NCBI GenBank assembly: GCA_018907035.1
Contig: JACCIC010000062.1
Coordinates: 1,762,501-1,826,500, forward strand
Reading direction: 5' to 3'
From: Sycobia sp. Sy_11
Lineage: Eukaryota > Arthropoda > Insecta > Hymenoptera > Epichrysomallidae
DNA: 64,000 nucleotides
Part shown: positions 1 to 11,093 of the stretch, one piece after another
How the letters are laid out: each line of letters starts with the position of its first letter
Position numbering within the stretch: position 1 is the stretch's first letter
The notes under the pieces: generated by a model
The model's database searches: none
What the model saw: only the letters and a program-made list of their open reading frames with translations
Told to the model about the DNA's origin: nothing
Program-made: the position numbers and the translations under genes

Positions 1-80
1 TTAAATCAATCAAAAAAGGACAACACTACTAAGAAAAAGCGAAACTTCCCAAGAGCGAAATGGTCACTTTGTGGTTCGAG

Positions 81-116
81 CGAAGAAGATAAAGCGCATA
101 ACGAAAGCTAATAGTG
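81..116. repeat. Dispersed 36-bp repeat, copy 1
   Basis: The last 20 bases (97-116, cataacgaaagctaatagtg) recur exactly at 3528-3547. The preceding 16 bases also resemble the second copy. Both copies lie next to pyrimidine/purine-rich, moderately GC-rich DNA. The function is unknown; a duplicated regulatory element or a fragment of an old repeat family are both possible. Confidence 0.6.
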
Positions 117-350
117 TGTGTCTGGGGGGCCACGCTCGCTCTCTGCCTCCCTCTCCGACTTCGACCGTCCACTGTCTTGCCTCGCCGTCTCGGTACAGAT
201 ACGGCAGAAGACAGAAGGAGAAGAAGAAAGAGCCAACCTGAATGGACATTGCACCATCAGAGCGACGCGGCACATCGAGATATAGACTCTCTGAATCTGC
301 TGCTCTCGACCGAGAGGGAGGAGAATTCGATATGCTTAAATCGTTAAGCA

Positions 351-1726
351 TCAAATTGTTGCGCGCTGCGAATGCTTATGGCTCGAGATTGTCCTTCCAC
401 GGTTGATGATGCTGCTTTATTACGTTATTATAGCAATTACAGAATAAGTCAAATGGTATACAAGTCTTGTCCGTATAAACTTATTACGCGAGTACAGAAA
501 ATTGATAAAATTTGTGACCGCGCTTGAAAACTGTAAGTGAATTTTTTTTTAAAGTAATCCTTTTACTTTTCCACTTTTATGTACTGATAATTTACACATC
601 GTGTATCATTCCTGCCAAAAGCTTTTTTGTATATATACACTGTTCTGGATAGGTGAGGTTAGAAATAAATTATGGACTTTTGTTTACATTTTGCTTTAAC
701 AATTTATTTTAGAAGCTAAAAAATGTGATTTGCACTCGATGAAAATTGACAAGCTGAGAGTAGTTCCGTTTTCAACTGCCGATGTTTCCTCCCATAGTTT
801 GTCATTTGTCATTTTTCTTATCTATAGTCTCCGCGAATAACAAATCAAAATTTTAAATATCTTTGATTGTACATTTGACTTCAAGATCTTTAAAGTTCTT
901 TTTTTACAGATGCTCGTAATATATTTTACTTTATTTATTAAAACACGTGATTTTAAAAATTTTAAAACTCATTTTTTTAAACATTTTATTACAACATAAT
1001 ATTACGTGTTTCCAAAATAATTTTTTTATTCATTAATAAAATTATTTAATAAATTTGGGCGAACTTTTTGTGTATCTAACGACCATGATGAGTTACACTC
1101 ATTATACGTTGGCGACCTTCATTGTAAAGTAATTGCATTCCACGAGATCTATAACACCCCAAATAGATTTGCATCTATTATATTGCAACCTGATCGTACG
1201 ATATAACGACCGGCACGTTAAGAGTCGCCAAGAAATTGCCTTAAAATTTATTTTCAAGCCTTTTTCCTTTTTCCTTTTTAATTTTTTTAAAGCCAAGTTA
1301 TGGAAGTTTCCATTTCTATTGCTCATTTTCATCGCTCAGCGGCGATAATCAAAATATATGTATTATTATAAGTTATACTACGTGCCGCCTTTATTAGGGA
1401 GTCTGCAAGTATACGTAGGTACAAAACCCAGAACATTCACGATACCCATGAGGGCTGAAATGATTATCATGTTAAATATATGATTTATTTGAGTGTAAAC
1501 ATTTTAGATACCTCTACATTAATACCGGATTCGGATTAGATTGCATGGAGTTTGAGCGATATAGGTAAATGTAACCAGAATCCAGCCAAAAACAGGTGAG
1601 AAAAATTTTAATCTCTTTGGAGGTTCCATTTCATTAGATTTCCTCATTGAATTCCTCAAACCTCTTTTAGTTAAATAACTAAGAAGGTTTATTTTAAGAA
1701 ATTCATTTAAAATATGAGGTTATAAC

Positions 1727-1728
<2 letters not shown>
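351..1728. other. AT-rich non-coding stretch
   Basis: No gene or clear repeat seen. Two overlapping open frames of about 70 codons on opposite strands (1102-1348) have AT-driven composition and no recognisable family. Confidence 0.5.
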
Positions 1729-1767
<39 letters not shown>

Positions 1768-1769
1768 TA

Positions 1770-1826
<57 letters not shown>

Positions 1827-1838
1827 GTGTGTGTGTGT

Positions 1839-1892
<54 letters not shown>

Positions 1893-1894
1893 TG
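1729..1894. repeat. Compound (TA)n-(GT)n microsatellite
   Basis: A (TA)17 tract at 1729-1762 is followed by about 120 bp of GT repeat (1772-1894) interrupted by GGGTGGG and TGGT steps. Open frames here encode only CV or TH repeats. Confidence 0.97.
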
Positions 1895-2560
1895 CATACA
1901 TCTATTTATCTTATAGGCGACTTCTAGGTGAAAATATCACAGTTTTGTGTTCGAACGGTAGAATTTGATGTTCAAATGTACAGGGATGACTTCTAAGGGG
2001 AGTTTTGTATTCTATCGCCCGAACACAAAACTCCCCGTAGCAGTTGTCACGAGACACCCGAAAATCACATTCTAGCTTCCAATTACGAACTCTGAGTGTG
2101 TGCGTGGGCACATGTAAAAGTAATAAATATATCAGTAATAAATATATCATTTTTTATCAGGTAAAATGCTGTCCAAACCTGTTGTCATTGGTTGTCTTTT
2201 TAAAAAAACAATTAAATCTAATGTATATTTCATTGGCAATAATGAAAATTGAATATTTTGTACACTAGTCAAATTAGTATATGCACAAAATGTAGATTAA
2301 ATTTAATACAAGTTCGATCAAATTTGATATTTTGTCCATAAAAAATATTAAGTAGAAATTAGTTCAATTACATTTACAGTGTATTATACATAATACACAT
2401 TTCATAAACTCTACGAAAAATTTCTTTATTCATTAATAATAAAGATGCATATTTTCCACGTAGTCTTATGAACGGCTAAAAATTATGTCAGTTAGTATAC
2501 AAGGTCGTTCTTTACTCCTTTACAAGACTACACACGTACGATGCGTGAAACAGACACACA

Positions 2561-2576
2561 TGCGCGCGCGCGCGCA
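2561..2576. repeat. (GC)n tract
   Basis: Alternating GC run next to CA dinucleotides. Such alternating purine-pyrimidine DNA can adopt the Z form. Confidence 0.8.
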
Positions 2577-2879
2577 CCACATACACAAACACACAGAAAA
2601 ACTAAAATATGCGATGATGTCAAAAGACTAAATCTTTGCAAAAAAGCTGAACAATTAAATTGTAAAAAAATTCTAATATATGCTTTACGTGCTTACTTAT
2701 ATTCATTATAGTTTAGATACTTATATGTTGGATTTGAAACGAGGACAGACAATCTCTTTTCTTCCAATAGTTGTATTTACATTGAAATTTTTTTGAGCAT
2801 CTCTTGTGACCTTCCTGCAAAAATGTGATAAACGCTAATTAAAGTAATTAAATTCTTAATAATAATTTACAAAGCACTG

Positions 2880-2880
<1 letters not shown>

Positions 2881-2943
<63 letters not shown>

Positions 2944-2969
2944 CGAGCGCGCGCGCGCGCGTGTGTGTG
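2881..2969. repeat. (AT)30-(CG)n-(GT)n compound microsatellite
   Basis: About 60 bp of pure AT repeat (2881-2941) runs into a CG/GT alternating tract (2945-2969). All of it alternates purine and pyrimidine. Confidence 0.97.
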
Positions 2970-3410
2970 ATTTTTTGCAAAGTTAAATATATAAATAGAC
3001 ATCTATGATTAATTTAAATAAATGTTCATGATAGAAGAGGATCCAATGTAAGTTTGGTTCATATATTAAATATATTTCGTTTCAAAGGGAATATCATAAC
3101 ACCGCATCACATGACCGGGACCGTCAGATTTTACTTTGAGATTCCATTAAATACACCTTAGTTATATTTATGATACATTTAGATGAAATAAATATAATTT
3201 TTTATTATAACTAAATCGTTTTGTATTTACCGCTGATACAGCTACATATTAATTTGAATTTACTAATTTCGTTTCATATCATTAAACTATAAATTTGCAA
3301 TCTGCTCAAAGTAAAAGCCTAGAAAAACTTTTAGTTTAACAATAAATCGATAAATGGATTAAAAGGCAAACTGTCGGGAAAAAGACGTACAAAAAAGGAA
3401 AGAGATAGTC
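2970..3410. other. AT-rich non-coding stretch
   Basis: No feature recognised. Confidence 0.5.
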
Positions 3411-3510
3411 ACTCGTCCATCAGAGTGATTCGATCATGCACGAGTAAAGTAGGCTCGCGCTCTTAAATACGCCGTACTGTGCATCAAGCACCCGCCTTCC
3501 GCACAGAAAA

Positions 3511-3547
3511 CGAAGGAGGTAAAGGCACATAACGAAAGCTAATAGTG
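3511..3547. repeat. Dispersed 37-bp repeat, copy 2
   Basis: Second copy of the sequence at 81-116. The 20-bp core at 3528-3547 is identical and the flank differs by a few substitutions and one base of length. It lies in a 3.4-3.9 kb patch that is less AT-rich than its surroundings and contains a C9 run (3594-3602) and GA-rich DNA. Confidence 0.6.
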
Positions 3548-3899
3548 CTCGGCTAGTCAGCTTTCGCCCTTCCTCTTTTACCAATGCAGATACCCCCCCC
3601 CCCTCTTTCTCCCACCGTTCTTTGAATCTAAGGCAAGAGAGAACGAGACGCGCCACACCAACAGTAAATGCATCCATATAGGTTGGAAAAGCCCTCGCTC
3701 AAACATGCGTTGATGTTTACGAATGTTCCTGTTGCGTGTATATGCGTAGGGAGTGAGAGAGAAGGAGAGAGATTGGTGGTGGCAAAGAGGCGCGGGGGAA
3801 GGTAGACAGAAAAAGAGGAAGCAATATTTACCATGTAATCGAAGAGAAGGAAAGGAATAAGAAGACAAGAAAGTAAGGAGCGAGCTCCGTCGCCCCTAT

Positions 3900-4690
3900 C
3901 CCGAGGATCTGCATATTAGATAATTTTTATTAAAGATGTACTTTGCGTATGCGCAGTACTTTCTTTAGGGATTTTAATCAGTACGATGTCTTTATTACTG
4001 CATTGACTGGCAGTTCAAGGTGAAATAAATTTAACGTAATATGTAATAATCAGCTCAAAAAGGAAACGCAGAGAATGTAAGGCTAAGCCTGTAAGAAAAA
4101 TTGTCCTGTAAATTTCCTCTATTTGTAGATTAACAAGGAAACAATGAACAAAACTAGTATAATGGAATAAGTTATTTTGAATATATACGTCGGATCATCA
4201 TTTTCACCTCATATATTTATTTTATAATAAATTAGTCAATACGTAACATTACCAGAATAGATATTTTTTGTAATAATTGTTAAATTATTTAACAATTATT
4301 AATATCTATCTAAATTCGAAAATTTATCTTTATTGTTTACGCTAGACTTAATTTGAATAAACTTAATGCGTTCTCGTTAATAACGTTGATTCTAAATTTT
4401 ATCCAGTAAAAACTACTAAAATACTGTACAGATTTAACGATTGTCTATTTTGCGCATACGGTTTAAATTTAAACAGTAACTGCATTTATATTATTCACAC
4501 TCGTGGATTTCGTCAGTAAGATTCATTAATTGAAACTTTGAGTAATAATTTCACTTATACTTTTTAAACAGAGCAATTCAATAACAATTGCATAGTTTGC
4601 AATATTATAGCACATAATTATATATTCTATTGAAATCACTTCGTCAACACTTGCATACTATTAATAACACAAACAATAATATGTAAAGAC
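3900..4690. other. AT-rich non-coding stretch
   Basis: No gene seen. It includes short inverted TAATTGTTAAATTATTTAACAATTA-type AT palindromes near 4276-4300, common in AT-rich DNA. Confidence 0.5.
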
Positions 4691-4702
4691 ATGTATATAC
4701 AT

Positions 4703-4715
4703 ACACACACACACA

Positions 4716-4777
<62 letters not shown>

Positions 4778-4787
4778 GGTGTGTGTA
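4703..4787. repeat. (CA)8-(GT)n head-to-head microsatellite
   Basis: (CA) at 4703-4718 switches abruptly to (GT) from 4719, so the junction is a perfect palindrome able to form a CA/GT hairpin. The GT tract runs to about 4787 with one CGG interruption. Confidence 0.95.
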
Positions 4788-4869
4788 TCCATCATTGAAA
4801 ATATTTGCGAAAATAATTATTATAACGTATTATGCGATTAAGTCCATAGCAGTATAAAAAAATGGAATA

Positions 4870-5760
4870 TCTGCTCGCACAATCTCCCCCGGCGCAAAAA
4901 CGCACGCGGTTCGAATGCGCCCGCGCCGTGGACCTTTTTAATGGACTCCCTCGCTCCGGCGCGCAGCCGGCGCAACCGAGTCTTCGCGCGACCCTTCCTC
5001 CGATGTGCACAGGTAATGCACGGCACAAGGCCGGGCGCTCGTTGGCAAAACAAAACGCCATCGCGTCCTGGCGCTATAGCGCGCCTGCGCCGCGTCCTGC
5101 GCGCACATGCCGCGCGAGAGAGTGGGCGGAGGCTCGACCACTCGCCACGGCGACAAGGACGGCGAGCGGCTCCGGAGCGGAGGAGCGCGATTGGCCGGGG
5201 CCGGGCCACCCACCGCACGCCCATCACCGCCGATTGGCCTGCTCGCGCATATACCCCTCTCTCTCTCTCACTCTCTCTCTCTCACCCGCGCGCACTCCTT
5301 ACTCCTACGTACGAGCGGCGGGGAAGAGAGGGAGAGAGAGCGGGCGAGGGGGTGGGGGAGAGCAAGGGCCCGGGGCCTCATTTGTTTATTAATGTTGTAA
5401 TCAGCGGCGTATCCTCTTTTGTCCCGAGCGCGGAATGCGACCAGTTTCCTCTCCTCCCACTCGCGCGCATGTACACGCTTCTGCCGCTTTTATGCGCGGG
5501 AGAGCGGTGGATGTCCGCGCTACTCGCTCGCGCGTGGTGCAAGCACAAGTATGTGTATATACTTGTACGTTCGTACATACACTCCCACAAGAGTACATTA
5601 ACTCCTTGCCGCGCCGCTCGCGCGCCGGCCTTCGGAGCTTCGGAGTCTCCGACGTGCATACGGTCTTCTTTCCCCGCGCCAGGCATGAACTGTATCGGTA
5701 GCCTTCTTTCTCTCTTGCTCTTCCTCCCTCCCGCCCCTCCGCTTCTCCTCTCTTTAATCC
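4870..5760 (+). promoter_or_regulatory. GC/CpG-rich island with inverted CCAAT boxes
   Basis: This block of about 0.9 kb is strongly GC- and CpG-rich inside AT-rich DNA. It contains two copies of CGATTGGCC (5188-5196 and 5231-5239). Each is an inverted CCAAT box of the NF-Y type, and they lie 43 bp apart. A (CT)n tract (5257-5284) follows, then GA-rich DNA with potential GAGA-factor sites. Long overlapping open frames in several frames (up to 323 codons with the TA tail) reflect low stop density in GC-rich DNA, and none resembles a known protein. A promoter or first-exon region is an inference; transcription start and strand are unknown. Confidence 0.4.
5257..5284. repeat. (CT)n microsatellite
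   Basis: Near-pure CT repeat within the GC-rich island. Confidence 0.9.
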
Positions 5761-5785
5761 TTTTTGTATTCTTCTACTTTTTGCT

Positions 5786-5900
<115 letters not shown>

Positions 5901-6009
5901 GACTGGCGATGAGCAAACCGAGAGAGAGATTCTTCCTTTTCGTCTGCGATTGCAGACTCGTTCCAGTGTAGAGCGTTCCAATGCGATATCGTAGCCTTTG
6001 TTTTTCATA

Positions 6010-7030
6010 TAAGCGCTTGATATAAAATCGAAATTGCAGCTACTTTAAATTAAACTCTCTAAATTAAAATCCATAAAACTTCATTGATTATCTTCGTCCT
6101 ACTAATCATTCACTATAAATACTTTCTACTCTTCTCTACTAAGAAACTACTTTGAAACAATGAAAATGATTGCATATTCAAAAAAATTTTTTATCCGTGT
6201 GTAAACAGATGCCTACACAAAATATCATCGTAATCTATAAGTAAAAAATTTTCCGACCTTGAGCAAGCAATTCTGTAGAAATTGTCGAAAATAATATTCA
6301 GGAACGTCGATCAAGTTTTTCTAATATAAATTCCATGTGATTTTTAGTATACTTGCGCGTATTTTTAAGTAATTAGCACAGAATAGTAAAAAAGAGCAGA
6401 TAGTTCTCAAAAAGTTAAAAACTACGTTGATAATAATTTATCAATCGTATCAACTGATAATTTTCAATTCTATCTATTTCTAACAATCAATTGTCCTTGT
6501 TTGCCTTTTTCTCGTATTCAAAAGAAAGCTTGAGGTATTTTTTTGCACATGACCCACAAAAATTTGATTACTGTAATAGAAGTAATAAAGAATCATCAAG
6601 TCTCACAAGTATATAGAGGCTAACAATCGCAGTCCACTGTGCACCTTTTCAAATGAAGGCGAGCTCCTACTTATCTCACCTTCCCCGACAGATGGATACA
6701 CCCATCCGCCCATCCGACTACGTTACCTTGCGGCCAGTCGGGCAGGTGCTCGCGAACCTCCAGCCTTATGCCCCACTCCCCAAAATCCTGCTCCAATTCT
6801 CCTATACAAAAATGCTTACAACTTATACATTATTTTAGCAAAAAATTATAAAATTAACTTATGACAATTAACTTTGTCTAAACTAGTATATTTATGAATT
6901 TAACTATAGTATAATAGAGTCTTCTTCTGAAAGATAAATTTATAATTGGTGTAAGGTGCTGAAACGGCTCTCTGCCTTGTGGGACAATACGCACGTGCCT
7001 TAGATATTTCAAAGTAAACAAAGTAAAAGT
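6010..7030. other. AT-rich non-coding stretch with a small GC-balanced patch
   Basis: No gene recognised. A 61-codon plus-strand frame at 6653-6838 sits in a GC-balanced patch but has no recognised motif. Confidence 0.45.
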
Positions 7031-7032
7031 AA

Positions 7033-7590
7033 ATTAATAAATATTTCTATTGGCCTTCAAATCGGATTAAATAAATTGAAACTAATACATAATAACATCA
7101 ATATATATTTATATCAATACTAATACATATCTATATATAATTAATTGAAAATTGTAATCACAGTCAGGCTGTCCTTGTCTAAAATCACTGGTTTTGAACA
7201 TTTTATGTAGAGAGAAAATTGTATATTTAAATTACTAAAAAAATTTTAGTTTAGTGGCGATGGGGATATTAGTTTGGTCTCTGATAAGGAGCCGTAGCGA
7301 GCTCGAAACCTTGGACAACCTCGTTCAATCTTCAATTGGGTAAAGGTGCTGGGGACAGTCAGATTGCACTTTACTAACAAAGAATTTTTTCAGCTAATAT
7401 TTTTATTTTCAGATTAGTCTACGGGTGTGATTGTAAACAAGGACAGTCTGACTGTCATTATAATTTTCAAATAATTATATATTTATATGTATTAGTATTA
7501 ATATAAATATATATTGATATTATTATATTATTATGTATTAATTATAATTTATTTAATTGGACTGTAAGACCAATAGAAATATGTATTAAT
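7033..7590. mobile_element. Palindromic MITE-like element, copy 1
   Basis: The left arm 7033-7188 and right arm 7427-7590 are long imperfect inverted repeats. They pair outward from ACAGTC(A)GxCTGTCCTTGT through TATCAATATATATTTATAT to the outer AATATTTCTATTGG. The centre of about 240 bp (7189-7426) carries no transposase. The structure fits a non-autonomous fold-back or MITE-like DNA element. Related copies: 34655-35030, 26598-26955, and a lone arm near 39656. The target duplication is not resolved. Confidence 0.8.
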
Positions 7591-7599
7591 ATATCTAAA

Positions 7600-8033
7600 T
7601 ACAGTCAACATAAGCAAAATTAACATATTTTAAAGTAATTTTAATTTAAATATTTTAATAATATGTATACTTTTATATTATATGTATAAAAAGAAACCTG
7701 TCTTACGATAGATACAAATATATATATAACTAAGCATGCATTTATTTTATAATGAATGAAGAAGAGAGAGTTGATTGAAATGATATGCACTTCGTTAACA
7801 ACTTGGTTTTACATATAATTTGCTCTTTTGACAGTTCAAGACAGAGTGCGCGTTTGCACTTTATAAACTTAACGCATTAGCCCCTATTGTAACTGGAGGG
7901 CATGCGTTAGGTTCGAACAGAAACGACGTAGTTAGGAGGATTGAGTGCAATTAAAAAGATCTATATGTCCCGTATTTGGGTTTTCCGTATCGGCCAGTCC
8001 GATCGAGTACAGAGCTGTATAAACTTGGTCAAT
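7600..8033. other. AT-rich spacer with a GC-balanced patch
   Basis: No gene seen. A GC-balanced patch at 7840-8020 has no recognised feature. Confidence 0.4.
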
Positions 8034-8815
8034 TCCTAGTAGAAATCTAACAATTTTCAGTAAGTTGGAACGTAATTATTAGGTATTAAAAATAGAATCA
8101 ACTATCATAGCTTAAAACTAGGGAAAACTTAGAATGAAAAACGTGAACATTGTTTATAAAATGAAAAAATAGGTAGAAACTAGGCTTCAAGCTGGAACCT
8201 TGTGTCTGGCTAGTAAATGACATTTTAATTCGGATGTAAGTTTCAATTACTACAATCGAAAATATTAATATTTATACAATATTATAATGTTATATGGTTT
8301 ATAGAATAAAAGAAACGGCATAAGATACGTAAATAGTTTGAAGAAATCGCAAAAGAAGAAAGAATAATAAAGTCTGTTTCGAGAATGAGCCTTTTGAATA
8401 TCAGAAATTTAAGCTGGTTTCGCATTATGTCTGATGGGACCGCCGGAAATGAGATTTATTTTATTAATAACTCTCTCAAAAAATGATAGATCCTTTTCAT
8501 AATTGAGCCGCTTATTGATTATTTCCTAAAGATTCTAATGATATCTTGAAAGTTGTCATATCGTGTGTTGCCGGAAGTACAATGTCTGCGTACAGGCGAG
8601 CTGACAATCGACGTTAGACAATGCAACCCTCGCGTGATTCCAAATAGCATGAGATCTATGAAGAATTATAAAAGCAATTATTATACACGTAATAATTTCA
8701 TGTTATAGTTATTATAATGTTGTTATGTATTTAGTTATTATGTGTCTGGTGACTGGAGACTCCCGCAAGTGACAAAAAATTACATTGGTTAGCAGATAAG
8801 CTCGATTAAGACCTC

Positions 8816-8867
<52 letters not shown>

Positions 8868-9335
8868 CATTGTATGCGAATGTGTATCGTCAATGCGTTT
8901 AATATGTATTATATGCGTATAAGTTATAGCTTGCGTATAAGTGAATTCAATATTCAAAATTAGGAACTCGATATAAATTTATAATTTATTAATTAAAGTA
9001 ACTATCAACGTCAATGAATTTATATAATAATGCATAACAATCAAATTAATTTTGTAGCTAGGCTATATATTATACCTAGCTCAACCTTATGTTTTAAGAT
9101 AAATTTTAATCATAACCAAAAATACCGAAAATTACGTTGATAAGAAACTAACTCTTATGGGTGTAAAATAAGTAAAATATAGGTTTAGAAAATATATCTA
9201 TAAATCGTTTGAAATGATCGGAAAAAACGTGAGATGTTAAGCTAATTACTATCAAAATTAAATACCTTGTTACTAGGTTTCTTCATAACGGAATGTCTTG
9301 TTTATAGCTTAAAAATGTTTAGTATATCTACCTGG
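8034..9335. mobile_element. 1.3-kb short-TIR element, copy A
   Basis: First of two diverged direct copies (see 9734-11093). It opens with TCCTAGTAGAAATCTAACA and closes with a degraded inverted version ending TCTACCTGG. Collinear landmarks shared with copy B include TAATAATAAAGTCTG (about 8366 versus 10056), a patch around CAATGAATTTATATAA (about 9013 versus 10623), and a TTACTAGGT-type 3' section. A (TA)24 tract (8819-8866) has grown inside this copy where B has only a short AT patch. No transposase frame is visible, so it is non-autonomous or fully decayed. Confidence 0.75.
8819..8866. repeat. (TA)24 microsatellite
   Basis: Pure TA repeat inserted or expanded within copy A of the 1.3-kb element. 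The paired site in copy B (about 10460-10475) lacks it. Confidence 0.96.
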
Positions 9336-9733
9336 AATTCCAGAGCTTTATGGATGTTGTAAGGAATATTAAGAATTCGATTGTGTTATATATTCTACAA
9401 TATCATAAAATTCTTAACAGATTTTAGTTCACGAAATGACTGTTTCACAGTAGATTTATACTGAAACTTGCTTTTGAATGAATGAACTTGTAATTGTACT
9501 TTATCTGAATCTAATTCGGGATATGATCTTAGTATATTAGCTATCTTGTGACCAGATAAAAGCATATTTTCCGACATTGTCAAGATTTTTTTTTATTATT
9601 GAGATTGTCAAGATTTAGAGGATTAATATTATAATTTATTGCTTATAAATCTATCTTTTAGCTAAATTATAGATTGTCCAACATTACAAAATATTGTTTT
9701 TTTATATTATTCACAAGATGATGGATTTAGATT
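9336..9733. other. Spacer between the two 1.3-kb element copies
   Basis: About 400 bp. It holds a minus-strand open frame (9395-9583, 62 codons) whose product contains SYPELDSDKVQLQVHSF. It resembles in style the C-terminal part of some hAT/zinc-finger-MYM transposases, but I cannot assign it. The 13-mer ATTGTCAAGATTT occurs twice near 9576 and 9605. Confidence 0.35.
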
Positions 9734-11093
9734 CCCTGGTAGAAATCTAACAATTTTTATTAGGCTGGAAAGTAGTTATTAGGTAGTAAAAATAGAATCA
9801 ATCATTGTGGCTATAAACAAGGTAAATCTTAGAATGCAAAATGTGCACGTTGTCAATAAAATTAAGAAAAAGGTAGAAACTAGGTTTAAAAACTAGTTAA
9901 AAACTAGGTAGAAATTAGGTAGAAACTATTTAATTAATTTTATTTAACAATTTATTTAACAATTAATATTTATATAATATTATAACATTGTGTTGTTGAT
10001 CTAATAAAAAAAAAATCATAAGATATGGAAACTAATAATTTTAAAAAATTACAAAGTAATAATAAAGTCTGCTTGTCGTTCGATTTTGCCATCTTAAAAA
10101 TTATACGTAATAAATTAGTTTTGGAAATATTTTCCTTTTATTATTTAGCATCTAAAATTTCGCTTGATGCAATTAATTAAAAAATTCTATTCTTTAATGT
10201 CTTATACCGTTCAATTATTGGTAGTTACTTAGTAATTCTATCCTATTTATTTATAAAATAAATAATATCATTTGAAATTTTTGATATTTTATAAAATAAA
10301 ATTAATTTTTAAAATTAAAAATCATGCTGAGTTCATAACTATAATCCGTAACTTGATTTTATTGAGAGTGTTCATACGGCATATCTGATGATTTGCCATT
10401 CCCGAAAGTGGTAAAACATTATCTTGGTTAGTATATCAGCCCGATTATAACTTCCCATAAGTATAGCATATATTGTATACGAATGTGTAAGCTATTGTCA
10501 ATGCCTTGTATATGTATTTAGATGTATAAGGTATATAGAATCAACGTACTTATAAGTTACTTCAAAATTTTCTTGAACTTGATAAACATTTATAATTAAT
10601 TAGTAAAATAGTGATTAAAGTCAATGAATTTATATAAAAAAGCATAATAACGATATCAATTTTTTAGCTAGGTTATGTGTTATATCTCGCTTAACCTTGT
10701 TTTAAGATAAAGTTTAGTCATAACCACACGCGCGCGATATTCCATAACCAAAATATTAATTGCCCATTAACTAGGGAATAACTAGATGAAAAGGAATAAA
10801 ACCAACCTATTTTCTATTTTTAAAAATAATTTCAGTTTCAATAGATAAAACATACCTAGTTTCAAGGTAACTTTATTAGAAACGTAAAATATATTTATTC
10901 CAAACAAACTATTATAGCTATTAAGTACCGAAAAAATAGCTTGAAAAAATGTAACTATAAATCGGCCGGAATGACCGTAAAAAACGTTACATGTTTTCCT
11001 ATTTACTACCGAACAAATATACCATGTTACTAGGTACCTTCATTTGAAAATACCTTGTTTATACCTTAAAAATAGAATGCATTTCTACCAGGG
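9734..11093. mobile_element. 1.36-kb short-TIR element, copy B
   Basis: The best-preserved copy. The left end CCCTGGTAGAAAT (9734-9746) is the exact inverse complement of the right end ATTTCTACCAGGG (11081-11093), a perfect 13-bp terminal inverted repeat. The internal sequence follows copy A throughout, in the same orientation. Flanks read ...TTTAGATT and TTATTATA..., with no clear target duplication. No open frame resembles a transposase, so it is probably a non-autonomous DNA transposon. The superfamily is not assigned. Confidence 0.8.

Noticed and set aside
4908..4920. GGTTCGAAT as a possible tRNA T-arm
   Set aside because: Flanking bases do not form a T-stem, and no A box or cloverleaf lies upstream.
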